Source: Paulinella micropora | Taxonomy: Eukaryota; Cercozoa; Imbricatea; Euglyphida | Direction: 5' to 3' | Assembly: GCA_009731375.1 (NCBI GenBank) | Contig: BJOX01000051.1 | Location: 827,329 to 871,214 of the forward strand | Length of the DNA: 43,886 nt | Made by a program: the position numbers and the translations under genes | Shown: positions 17,780 through 30,057 of the stretch, piece by piece | Layout of the letters: each line of letters opens with the position of its first letter | Position numbering within the stretch: the first letter of the stretch is position 1 | The notes under the pieces: model-generated | Databases searched by the model: none | What the model was told of the DNA's origin: nothing | What the model saw: the letters and a program-made list of their open reading frames with translations, nothing else

Positions 17780-20600
17780 ATATGTTTATACATATGATGT
17801 TTGTTGGTGTTTTAGTAGATATGCCATTAGTGCTTTTTTGAATGGCTTTATTTTTGTTTCATCTGTTATATGTTTTGGGATTGATTTCCATTGATCTGCA
17901 AAGATCTTGGTGAGATATGGGTCTTTTGTGGTTAACAAAGAGGCTGCCTTTAGTTGAGTATCGGGTTTTGTATGAATGTATGGTATTGATCGGGGTAAAG
18001 GTGTTATTGTGGAGTGGTCTGTTGAGGTGTTTTTTAGGGTAAATGATTGGGTGATTTTCTATGCATACACGGAGGGTATATAGGTAGGTGATGTCAAGCA
18101 GTTCGAGTTGATCTAGGATTGGTTTGGTATGTGCGCGGTAGTGTGTTTTTGCAATGATTCTGATTATTTTTTGGTGTATTTTTATGAGTGATTGTATATA
18201 TTTCTTTTTGTTGTCATGCGTCCCCCAGATGGAAGTTTTTTGTATGAGGTGTGGATATATGTGTGTATAGTATAGTTGTTTCATTGTTTTTGTGTTTATT
18301 TTTTAGCATATAATAATGAGTTGATTGTGGGTTGGAGTTTACGGATTATGTTGTTGTGTTGGTTATATTTGAGGTTATGTTGTAGTGTCATGCCCAGGAG
18401 TTTTGCGTGTTGGCATTGCTCGAGGGTGTGGTTGTTTATTGTTATTGTGATATCTTGTTTTGTTTTATGGAAAATTGTGTATGTTGTTTTTGTTGGGTTG
18501 GGTACTAGGTTATTCGAGTGGAAGTAGTTTATTAACTTTGTTATTTCTGTTTGTGTTTTTTGTTGTAAGTCTGTAGGAGTTTTGGCTGTTATTATAGGTG
18601 TTGTATCGTCTGCATATGTATATACTGTTCCTTGTTGTATAATATTGATTATGTCATTGATATAGAGTAGGAAGAAGGTGGTGGATAATGTGCTGCCTTG
18701 TGGGATGCCATGTGGGATGCCATGTGTGATGGTGCGTTTGTGGGATTTGGCATATTGTCTGTGGACTTCTTGAATGCGATTCGAGAAGTAGGACGCAAAG
18801 AACTGGACTGTGTCTTCGTTGAAATTAAAATTTCGTCGAAGTTTGTCGAGTAACTTTGAGTGCTCTACTGTGTCGTATGCTTTCGAGAGGTCTACATAAA
18901 GAGCTAGCACTAGCTCTTCTTTGTCTTTATGTTTTTGTATTTGGTTTATTATGGTTTGGACTGTCATGGTTGTGCTTGAGTTAGGTCGGAATGCGTATTG
19001 TGTGTGATATTATGTTGTGTTTTGTTAGGTGGTCCATTATTTGTTTATTTATTGTGTCAAATACTTTAGCTATTATGGGTAGTAGTGATATCGGTCTGTA
19101 GTTGGCTGGCATGCTTGTGTTGCTGGCTTTGTATAGTTCTATTACTTTTGTTGTTTTGAGTGCGTCTGGGTATTTATTTTCATTTATGGCTTTGTTGAAG
19201 AGGTTGGTAAGTATAGGTGTGAGGAAGGCGTGCATGTCTTTCATAAGTGTTTGTTTTATTTTGTATATATCCTCAGCTTTGTCTCTGTTTATGTTTTTAA
19301 GTGTTCTGTTTACAATGTCTTCTGTTGTGTTATGTAGTTTGAAGCTTGGATGTGTTTGTTTGTTTTCTTCCGCTCTCTCTTCTTGTTGTTGTTTGTGTTC
19401 GGTTGGTGGTATGTTGTTGCTTGTTTTTTTGCCTATTGTTATGTAGTGATCGTTGAGTGCGTTTGCTATTTCTATTGGGTCTGTGTATGTTTTGTTGTTG
19501 TACTGTATTGTTTTTGGTGACGCTCTCGGCGGTTTGTTGTTAGGTACTAACTCTCTGAGTTTTCTGTGTTGTTTCTTTGGGTTGTTTTTATTTCTTCTAG
19601 CGTCTTCATTATTTCGTCTTTTTTGGCTTTGTGTATTACTTTGTCGACTTTGTACTTCTGTGATCTGTATGTTTGCTTGTTTTCTGTTGTCGGATTATCT
19701 CTCCATTTTTTATATAGTAGGTGCTTTTTTCTTATTTGTCTCTTTATTATGGAGCTGCACCAGCTTTTTCTTCTATTGCTTTGCTTAGGGTTTCGTTCAA
19801 AGTGTTCTATAATATTTGTCATTGTTGTTTGTATGTCTCTAAACTTTTGGTTTGTGTCGCTGTTTTCTGTGTTGTCTTGTGTGATGTATTCTAACTGTGT
19901 TTTGAGGTTTGCTAGGATTGCGTCTTTGTTTTTGTCGTATATGCTTTTGGTGAGTCTGGCTGTGTTGTCTCTGTCTGGTTTTCTTGTGCGCGTGTGTATT
20001 ATTGCGTATATGGGATGATGGTCTGATATGCATAGGCTTATGATGTTTGATTCTATGTTAGCATCGATGTTGGTGATTATCATGTCTATGAGTGTATGGG
20101 ACGTTGTATGGACCATGTCGTGCCTTGTTGCTTTTGTTATTGTTGTGTAGAGGTTGTTGTGTACCACAAGGTTTTGAAAGTCTGTATGTTGTCAAGTAGG
20201 TTGTAGTTAATGTCACCAGCGTTATTGTGCTTGTAGGCGTTTTGTGTAGTATGCTGTTTATGTTATTTTGTAATGCATGCATGAATTGTTTGTCTATGAG
20301 CGGGCGTCTATCTATACCTATTATTGTGTGTATTGGTTTGTTTTCAAGTTTATTATTAATATTCTTAGTGTTAGTGGTGTTTTGCATGAGTCCGATATGG
20401 TTTGTTTATCGTCTATTGTAATGTGCATGTTGCTTTTATAGTATATTGAGATGTCGATGTGGTGTTTAGCTGTGTATGTAGGGATAGGAAATGCGTTGTT
20501 ACTGACTGGTTGGGTGATGTAGTTATATGTGAGTACGATGATGTCTGGTTGGAGGGGTAGGAGTTGTAGGTGTGTGATTAGGTTTTGATGGTGTGCTTTG
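17780..20600 (-). mobile_element. Jockey/CR1-like LINE, copy A, degenerate
   Basis: Read on the minus strand from 20600 to 17780. It starts with part of an APE-type endonuclease (SDHHPIYAI, with LIDMIITN before it, about 20060-19990), then a Trp-Cys linker (RRKSWCSS, about 19740). The reverse transcriptase follows: NYRPISLLPIIAKVFDT (about 19105), ALYVDLSKAYDTVEHSKLL (motif A, 18890), HGIPQGSTLS (18710), YTYADDTTPI (motif C, 18615), then a C-terminal region (YYTHIYPHLIQKTSIWG, about 18270). Several frameshifts separate these parts. A 12-bp duplication makes HGIPHGIPQGS. It shares its family with the plus-strand copy at 29.45-33.35 kb, and may lie antisense inside the large intron of the host gene at 17085-25099. 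Confidence 0.88.
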
Positions 20601-20619
20601 AGGGAGTGGATGGTTTTCC

Positions 20620-21717
<1,098 letters not shown>

Positions 21718-21739
21718 CTGCACTAGGTTGTTATGTTTG

Positions 21740-22234
21740 CTAGGTATGTTATGTATGTATGTATGTATGTATGTATGTATGTATGTATGTATGTATGTAC
21801 GTATGTACGTATGTACGTATGTTCGTATGTGTGTACGTGTGTACGTGTGTACGTAAGTACGTATGTACGTAGGTACCAATGTACGTATGCATGTATGTAC
21901 GTACGTACGTATGTATGTATGTATGTATGTACGTACATATCTATGTATGTAATGCATGTATGTAATGTATGTATGTAATGTATGTATGTAATGTATGTAA
22001 TGTATGTATGTAATGTAATGTATGTATGTAATTTATGTATGTAATGTATGTATATAATGTATGTATGTAATGTATGTATGTAATGTACGTAATGAAATGT
22101 ATGTAATGTAATATATGTATGTAATCTATGTATGTAATCTATGTAATGTAATCTATGTAATGTATGTATGTAATGTATGTATGTAATGTATGTATGTATT
22201 GTATGTATGTAATGTATGTATGTATGTATGTATG

Positions 22235-22266
<32 letters not shown>

Positions 22267-22465
22267 TGTTTGTATGTATGTAATGTATGTACGTAATGTA
22301 TGTATGTATGTATGTATGTATGTATGTATGTATGTATGTATGTATGTATGTATGTATGTATTGTATTGTAATTTATTGTATTGTAATTGTTTGTTTTGTA
22401 TTGCATTGTATTGTATTGTATTGTATTGTATTGTATTGTATTGCATGGTATGTATGTATGTATGT
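21740..22465. repeat. ATGT satellite passing into a TTGTA pentanucleotide array
   Basis: (GTAT)n with ACGT variants, then a 9- or 13-bp higher pattern (TGTAATGTATGTA) at about 21950-22200, plain (ATGT)n, and (TTGTA)n at 22365-22443. Confidence 0.95.
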
Positions 22466-23012
<547 letters not shown>

Positions 23013-23147
23013 TATAGTCGTGGTGGTGGTATGGTGGTATTGGTCGCGGAGGAATTGCAGGTGTTGGTGTTGGTTGCTCTGGTTTTTGTACAAGTCGCAG
23101 TAGTCGGCTCTGTTCTTGCTATTGCTGTGCTGCTGCTTCTGTCGTAG

Positions 23148-24203
23148 GTCAAGAACAAGTCCGCCGAAGACGCTGGTAACTCCCGATTTCCCTCTTCACC
23201 CGCTCTTGCAGGCATATGTCTTGCATACTTAAGTACATACATACCTATCCGTCGCCACTTTTTTCCGTTTGTGAATCGCCACCAGGCGCGTTTTATATTT
23301 GGTTGTGTGCAGCGGCGACGGCTTCTTTGTCGCCGCAAAAAAAAGACGACGAGGTATGTATGTCTGTATGTCTGTATGCATGTATGTATGTATGTTATGT
23401 ATGTTATGTTATGTTATGTTATGTTATGTTATGTTATGTTATGTTGTGTTGTGTTGTGTTGTGTTGTGTTGTGTTATGTTATGTTATGTTATGTTATGTA
23501 TGTATGTATGTATAGGACTCGGATGACGACTTGTACAAGCCCGCGTCGCCGCTGCCTGCAGCCGCCAAGCAGCCCTCCAGCAAGGACAGCAAGGCCAAGA
23601 TAGCAGACTCACTCAACGCCTTCGAGGAGGTGCGACAAAAAAAGCAGTAGATAGCAGAGAAAGGGCAGCGGAGGAGACAAGAAAGCTAATAGATGGGTGG
23701 GCAGCAGGTGTGGGTAGTGATATGCCTGCACGCTGCTCGCTCGCCCAGCCCGGGGCTGGACCTTGAAGCTGCTAGCTGTTACGGCACGCACAGAACCGTA
23801 GCACAGCACAGCCACTCCAACCGCCAAACCAGGAAAAGCATCTCGATCAAACGTCTCTTCAAGCTGCGATATGCGATATCCCTCTTGCAAGACAGTCAAT
23901 TTTATCCGCTGCATTTCCCGATGCTTGCGATACCTGTATGTTCACATTCTGTACATGAAGCATGCCTGCTCTTGCGCTTGCTGGAAGACGCGCTTAACAT
24001 GGCAGCTGTGCTCTCTCATCCACCTCTTCCCCCCTCTCTCTCCGTCCTCTCTTCATACCTCGCCCGCTCTCTTCTCCCTCTCTACCCCGCTGTCCCTGCT
24101 ATCCCCTCTTCGTCACTCCTCCTTACCTCCCTCTCCTGTCTCCCTCTCCTCTCCCTCGCTCCTAACCCCTTGTCTCTTCTTCCCTCCGCCGCCCTTCTCT
24201 CCA

Positions 24204-24243
<40 letters not shown>

Positions 24244-25099
24244 TCCCCTTTCTTCCCCCCCCCCCCCCCCCTCTCTTTTCTNNNNNNNNNNTCCTGTTCC
24301 TTCCTCCTCCTCCTCCCTCTCTGTTTGCAGGCTGCGGCGGAGATTGCCACGTTGACGAGCGTGAGCAAGGCGGCGGAAGCCAAGGAGGGCAAGACCCAGC
24401 AGGAGATAGACGACGACTTACGACTCAGGTGGAACCTGCTTCAGAAACATGGTACAAGCACATAACATAACATGACATAACATGACATAACTGACACTAC
24501 GATGCAAGGCTGAGGTGAAGCAGACATGGGGTACACTGGCAGATAGCCGCGCCGCCCTCATCCAGCCAGCTATGTTACATACATACAATACATAAATGTA
24601 TAAATATATACATACACAGGCATACATACATATGCATACAAACATACATACAGACATTACATACAGACATGCATGCATGTCTGTGGCAGGTAAGAAGCAC
24701 GTGCCTGACTCGGAAGGCGGGAGCAATTCTGTTGTGGGTGACTTTTTGGTCAAGGTGCTGTTGCCGGAGGCGGAGAGCAAGCTGCTGGGCAGCGACTCGC
24801 TCACTTTCGAGTGCAAAGAGGAGGCGCAGGCCGGCGAGATCGGCGACAAGCTGGTCAAGAAGGTGATGCAGCTGCGCGCGCCCACCATGCAGCTCATGGA
24901 CAAAGAACTAGACCTGAGCCAGTTCGCGCTCTCTACCGACAAACAGCACTTGCTCTCCTGGAAGTCGCAGCTGTTCGGCTTGACCTTCGGCGGCGGCCGC
25001 ACCGACTTGCTGGGAGAGGTGGACCACGGAGTGACCAAGGGCAAAAAAAGCCTGACTTTGCACATGGTGTATTGCAAGCCAAAGCCAACCACCTCTTGA
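23148..25099 (+). CDS. Unrecognised acidic/Lys-rich host protein, 3' exons
   Basis: Five exons join in consistent phase: 23148-23175 (VKNKSAEDA), 23313-23353 (ATASLSPQKKDDE), 23516-23629 (starts DSDDDLYKPASPLPAA, ends ADSLNAFEE), 24331-24451 (starts AAAEIATLTS, ends LRLRWNLLQKH) and 24690-25099, ending TGA. The N-terminal half is low-complexity, acidic and Ala/Lys-rich, with helix potential. The last exon (135 codons) looks like a folded alpha/beta domain: GDFLVKVLLPEAE, SLTFECKEEAQ, LDLSQFALSTDKQHLL, LFGLTFGGG, KKSLTLHMVYCKP. I cannot assign a family. Donors are GTAACT, GTATGT, GTGCGA and GTACAA, nearer the usual consensus than those of the two minus-strand genes. The 5' part may be the exons at 17085-17225. 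Codon use is GC-rich. Confidence 0.75.
23354..23512. repeat. ATGT / ATGTT / GTGTT array inside an intron
   Basis: The intron between exons 23313-23353 and 23516-23629 is almost entirely repeat, from its donor GTATGT to three bases before the acceptor tatag. The repeat itself supplies both splice-site contexts. Confidence 0.9.
24010..24330. repeat. Pyrimidine-rich intron end with C-tracts and 10-N gap
   Basis: CTC/CCT-rich sequence, C-runs at about 24206-24240 and 24256-24270, gap 24282-24291, then acceptor tttgcag at 24330. Confidence 0.9.
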
Positions 25100-25126
25100 C
25101 GTACTAGTTGTCTAACTTCTCCCGCT

Positions 25127-25130
<4 letters not shown>

Positions 25131-25182
<52 letters not shown>
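25131..25182. repeat. CT microsatellite
   Basis: A (CT)n run of about 50 bp, about 30 bp after the stop codon of the preceding gene. Confidence 0.95.
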
Positions 25183-25184
<2 letters not shown>

Positions 25185-25189
25185 CTCCC

Positions 25190-26748
25190 TAAACCCTGCT
25201 CGCACTACAGTGACTAAGTACTAAGATCACAGAAGAATGTTACATATACACGCACAGATGCGGCGGCAATTTAAGTTTTGGACATTTCGACTTTTTGTTC
25301 CTGATTTTGATAAGTTAACCTGATGACAGAAAAATTAATATATATTACTAATCATATTAAATATATATTGGGCCGGCGTGACAGTAATATACAGTATCTG
25401 TTCTTCCCCTTCCCCGGCACGGTTCCCTGTGAAATGCAAGTGTTCTTCATTCATCAGAATTGAAAGACCGATAGGTCAACCCTTACGAAGCTTAGGAAGA
25501 AAGGCCCGAATTTAATTACAAAAAACGGCCCGGGTCGGAACCGTGACTCAACCACAAACTGTTAGGTAATAGATCGGTAACAGATATAGTAACTAATATT
25601 AATATCTCCATGTATTTAACCTAGTTATGCGGTTAGATCCCGTATCAAAACAATTAATACCAATCCAGCTTTCAGGACCGAGCGGGTATATCTGCAACCA
25701 CAAAGCAGGTGGGCATTGTAACGTTACGAGATTGCCGGTGGAGGGGTTCCCGGCCATTCCGAGGCTGTAGACGCCACTCAAGTTAGTGTAGTAGTAGGCG
25801 CAGATAGGTAAATATCATAATGTACTACTTTAATATACGTGACCCCTCACTGTGTCAGTGACTGTCAGACACCGTGGCAATATTGTAAGAGATCGTAGGA
25901 TTAATGTAATATTATATAATAACATACATATGTATATACATATGACCCTCTTAACCGGGTATTGTAAAGATAATATTACTACTCCGAAGTGACAGTTTCA
26001 CTTTTTAGACTGCGGCAGGAATATATATTAATATTATCGTAATAGACCGCCGGACCACTGGCATTGGCTGGTGCCAAGTTTGCATCGGGTTGTTTTTGGC
26101 CGGCTCCGCTAGTCTCCCACATTTTCCACCATCTTCAACTTGATCCTTATTTATTAATATTAAGACATATGAACAGAGAATTTTGTTACTAGCGGTCCGA
26201 GTTGCTTGGATTGGTTGAGTGTAGTAAAAGGATATGCATCCGAGTCATTAAATATATTCTTTGAAGTTTCGACCTGAACCGTCTGAAACTCAGTGAGTTG
26301 AAGTCATCCGGAGTCCCATACCCTGCTTAGTGTTTTTCTTTTAGTAATACGCCAATGCGACCAGTCAACTGACCCCGGGCCTATTCTTTGACACGTATTA
26401 CTCTGAAGTAGAGAGGATACATTGCAAAAAACTAATAGGGGGCAATAGAGGGAACTGGCAGGTGTGTTTTGTACCTATTCTACTCACGCTTTTGCCATAC
26501 ATAAACAGTGGCCCGCATAGATCGTGTTGCAAACAAACACTCACACAACATTCCCGTTGACACCTCTACACACCCATCACTTATCTCCTTGAAAGTTTCC
26601 CACACAGAACTGCCAACAGTTACAACAGTGTGAGGAAATTATATACATAAAGGTAGAAGAGTGTCCCTGAGTAGAGTGTAGTTGAAATCAGAGGTTGTAT
26701 GACTCCCGAAAATACTATTTGCGTCCGATCATAAAATCGGGAGGGGGT
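25190..26748. other. AT-rich non-coding segment
   Basis: No open frame with coding character is seen. Motifs such as AATATTAATA and ATTATTAAT recur (about 25597, 26026, 26150), and the same motif class recurs at 34.5-35.4 kb. It may be degenerate transposon or intergenic DNA. Confidence 0.5.
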
Positions 26749-26939
26749 CACTGGACAACGAGAGGGTCGTACTTTACTTTATTAGAGATCAGTGATCTCA
26801 ACACATCACTAAGCGCCACACCCCAAACCGCCAAAGCTTTGAATTCACCGTTACACTTAGAGTGATATAGGTAAAATATGTAATTGTCATTGGGGTGGGC
26901 CGGTATGACTAAATACTATTATTAATAAATTGTCCATTG
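26749..26939 (+). repeat. Dispersed repeat family X, copy 1
   Basis: 191 bp, about 95% identical by eye to 34034-34230. The ends are imperfect inverted repeats (CACTGGACAA / TTGTCCATTG), and the middle has a palindrome (GAGATCAGTGATCTC). A polypurine run (ataaaatcgggagggggt) precedes it, much like the one before the LTR at 3670. It could therefore be a solo LTR or a small non-autonomous DNA element. Confidence 0.75.
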
Positions 26940-27108
26940 CTCCCCCTATTTAGGAATAACGGCCCCATCTACCTTATGCTACTAACCTCGCATATATGGT
27001 GGTAAATATTTGTAGCACACCCTATTCAGAAATTAACGGAGCCTTCTACCTATAAAACTAACTTGAAGTCACGCTCAAAAAAGTTGACTTATGACAGAGC
27101 GTAAAAAG
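26940..27108. other. Short AT-rich spacer
   Basis: No gene is seen between the X repeat and the gag-like region. Confidence 0.4.
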
Positions 27109-27169
27109 TCACAGTTGTAGCGCCGCCCACCGCGCGCTCCCCCGCTCCCTTGATCCCTTGAAGCGCTTA

Positions 27170-28328
27170 ACTCCCTGGTTCCCCGTCGCCCACTTGCCGA
27201 AGCTTGAGTCCGCCGCCCGGGTCATAGAACCACATGTGCGCGGCACGCCCCACAAATCGCCGCTCCGGGTCGGAGCCTGAGTCGCTGTCGAGGTCGCTGC
27301 CCGCCATCCTGCCATTGCGTTGGTCGTCATAGTCCGAGCCTACGTATACGGGTTCCCTCGACGTAGAAAAATGCCTTGTCCCCTTGACTGGGCTCAACTT
27401 ATTTGTCCCGCTCACTACTTTCCCCTTCTTTTCTCACTTCTGCGCTTTGAGCGCTTCGCCCTCTCTTTCTTCTTCTTCTCCTGATCAACTAAAGGTTTTT
27501 GCGGGCTAACTTTGTTTTGCTCCCCATCACTGGGGCTTCCTTCTCTCTCTCTTTTTCCTGATCTGTATGCAGCCCGCAAAATCGCCCTCTCAACAGACCA
27601 TAAGCTGCCTCTCGCAACAACACATTCTCACTCTCCATGTCATGAGTGCATACAAAACATTGCTGCTCACCTGACACTCGCCCCTCACATTGACGATAGA
27701 CTTCTCTCGCTTGTACTACCTTTACTTTGCCCATGTGGGCCTTCTCCTTGACCATGCCTGCTATCTCTCGTAAAAATCTCGTCACCTTTCTTAGGGCGTT
27801 TGGCCCCATCAACTCTTCTTCGTCTGTGTCTACGTCAGTATTGTCAGAAGTGTCTGACTCACTCCCCCTACCTACCAGGTCCTTTCCATGTTCCCCTTTT
27901 TCTCTCTTTTCCTTCTTCTTCTTCATCTCTGCACATTCATGTAGTCGGTGCTCACCCCCACACATCCTACATTCCTTCTCACATGCTGAGAACCCGTGCC
28001 CCTCCCTGTTACAATTGAAACATTTCATGTCTCCTTTCTTCAAAGTCCTCTTTCTCGTTCCTGTTCCTTTCCCTCCCCCTTTCTTGTACGTGGTGGTGTG
28101 TTTATAATTACAGTTAGATCTATCACAGCTGCCTAACTGTTCAAACATGTAGCATACCCCAGGCACACTACGCATAGTGACTGGCCCCTCTGTAATAAGT
28201 ATGAGCAAAACGACACTCATCCCCCCACTTGCATCCACTCTCTCTTTGAAACCAAAAACAAACGCCTCTCTGCCCTTCCTCTCTTTTGTTGGCATCTTTT
28301 CCTGCGTGTGCTTTTTCTTTCTTCATCT

Positions 28329-28373
<45 letters not shown>

Positions 28374-29439
28374 TTTCGGTCTATTTCCAACGCTTTTTCT
28401 TCCAACTCCTCCCACCATTCCTCAAAAGACCATGCATGCTGCTTCTTATTCATCTTCAGCGTGCTCATCCATCCTCCCCAATCCTTTCTGACCCCCTCTG
28501 ACGCATACTCAGGGTTTTGTACGGCCTTGGTGATTATTGTTTCCATTGTTCTTTTGGGTGTTTTATGGCCTACTGCCTTTAGCTCTTCATCTAACGCAAC
28601 AAACGCATCAAACTGCGGAGCATAATCACATCCCTCATCAAACGTCCATGCATTCATCGCATTTATCTTATCTTGCACATCCTCCTCACTCACCTTACCA
28701 AACCTTTTGGTCAGTCTTGCCCACACAATGTGCAAGTTCTGACCAAAGTCTGGTGAGGTGTCTCTCACCAAGTCCGCTACACTCCTCTTGGCTTTACCTA
28801 CTAGCTTATCAAAAACAAACGAAAAAGCTTCCTCTCTCTGCCTTTTCATCTCATGCTCCAAACTCTCCTCATAGGCTACTATCATTCTTTCTTCCTTCTG
28901 TTTTTCCTCTACTTGCTCCTTGCTCTTCGTCTTGATTGTTGTCGTTGCTGGTGTGGAATAAGTAGGTGAAGGCAGTGACTACTCCCTCTCCCCCTCTCCT
29001 CCACCTGCTCTTCTCCTGCTCCCTCTTACCACTATCTCCCCCTAAAGTAGACTGCCTTTCTGTCTCAGCATAGTAAGATGCAATCTTAGGTTTCTTTGTC
29101 TGACTCTGACTCTGAGTCTAACTCAGCTTCCTCTTCTTCCTCTCTCAATCCTACATTTCTTCTCCCTCTTGCTGGTTTCTTTCCTGCTCTCTCTCCCCAC
29201 CTCCTCATGTACATATTAGGCTAGTGCATGAGAGTAATGTAAGTGCTCTGCATAGCAAAGGAAAAACAGTCCACAATTTCTTGAGGGGTCTTTAGTGCCC
29301 CCTTGAGTCCCTTGGCTCCCAAAGCCAAAACTATTTCACGTTGAAATGTTTTAAATGGGGTTCTCCCATCATAGTGTCCTTTGGCTGTGACATCTTTTTC
29401 TCTATTTTTGTCTGTGCCTCTGAGAGTACTGAAACTCAT
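27170..29439 (-). pseudogene. Retrotransposon gag-like gene with CCCH and CCHC zinc fingers
   Basis: Read from 29439 down. An N-terminal piece (MSFSTLRGTDKNREKD, GHYDGRTPFKTFQREI) ends in a stop at 29221. A second open frame, 28885-28217, resembles the capsid part of copia-type gag (RSVADLVRDTSPDFGQ, VWARLTKRFG). A third frame, 28295-27489, carries a CCCH finger (C-x8-C-x4-C-x3-H in CYMFEQLGSCDRSNCNYKH), a CCHC knuckle (CFNCNREGHGFSAC) and a second CCHC-like knuckle (CRMCGGEHRLHEC). The capsid and finger frames differ by one shift, next to a (GA)n run at 28334-28372. Repeat slippage is the likely cause, although programmed frameshifting is possible. A last frame, 27415-27167, is Asp/Ser-rich. 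No protease or RT follows. Confidence 0.7.
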
Positions 29440-30057
29440 TGAGGACTTACTGTCTGTTTTCCTTGAGCTTGTTGTAATAGTAGTAGCATCCTACCATACC
29501 ACCGATGTGTCCGTCTACTATAAAAACGACATGCACATCACAATTTCTGAATCTAAAATCTCAAAAGCTTCTGGCATAATCATGCAGGTACACAGCACAG
29601 AACATAAAAATAATCCAATCCACACCATATTCCATATTTACAAAAGACCACTCTCACAATCCTATTCTTCCAGGTGCTCCAAAACCACATGCAAGGTACT
29701 CTCTGCCTCCCCACACACTAGGATTGTTGGTGACCTCAACCTTGACCTCCTGCGCCCTACCAAACAGGTATGTGACTTTCTTGCTGTCAATAACCTCTTC
29801 ACCACAATCAAAAACCCCACCCGCAAAGCAAAGAGCCATACATTACTTGATGTTATCTTAACAAAACTCAGCTGCGATATCACATCTGATGTTTTACCTA
29901 CATGCATCTCTGACCCCATCTACGCTATCTTTCACCCCCCAATCGCGCATAAGAAAAATAATAATAAAACCCTAAGTAATAAGAGATATGAAGATAAGAA
30001 GGAAATAATAACAGAAGAAATAATCAATGAACTTAAGCAAGTTCTTGACCCAGAACT
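29010..30057. repeat. 1048-bp segment repeated at 30068-31115 (probable assembly duplicate)
   Basis: The same 1048 bp occur again at an offset of exactly 1058, separated only by the 10-N gap 30058-30067. The translated frames are identical in both copies. This is what two unmerged overlapping contigs look like. Confidence 0.85.
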
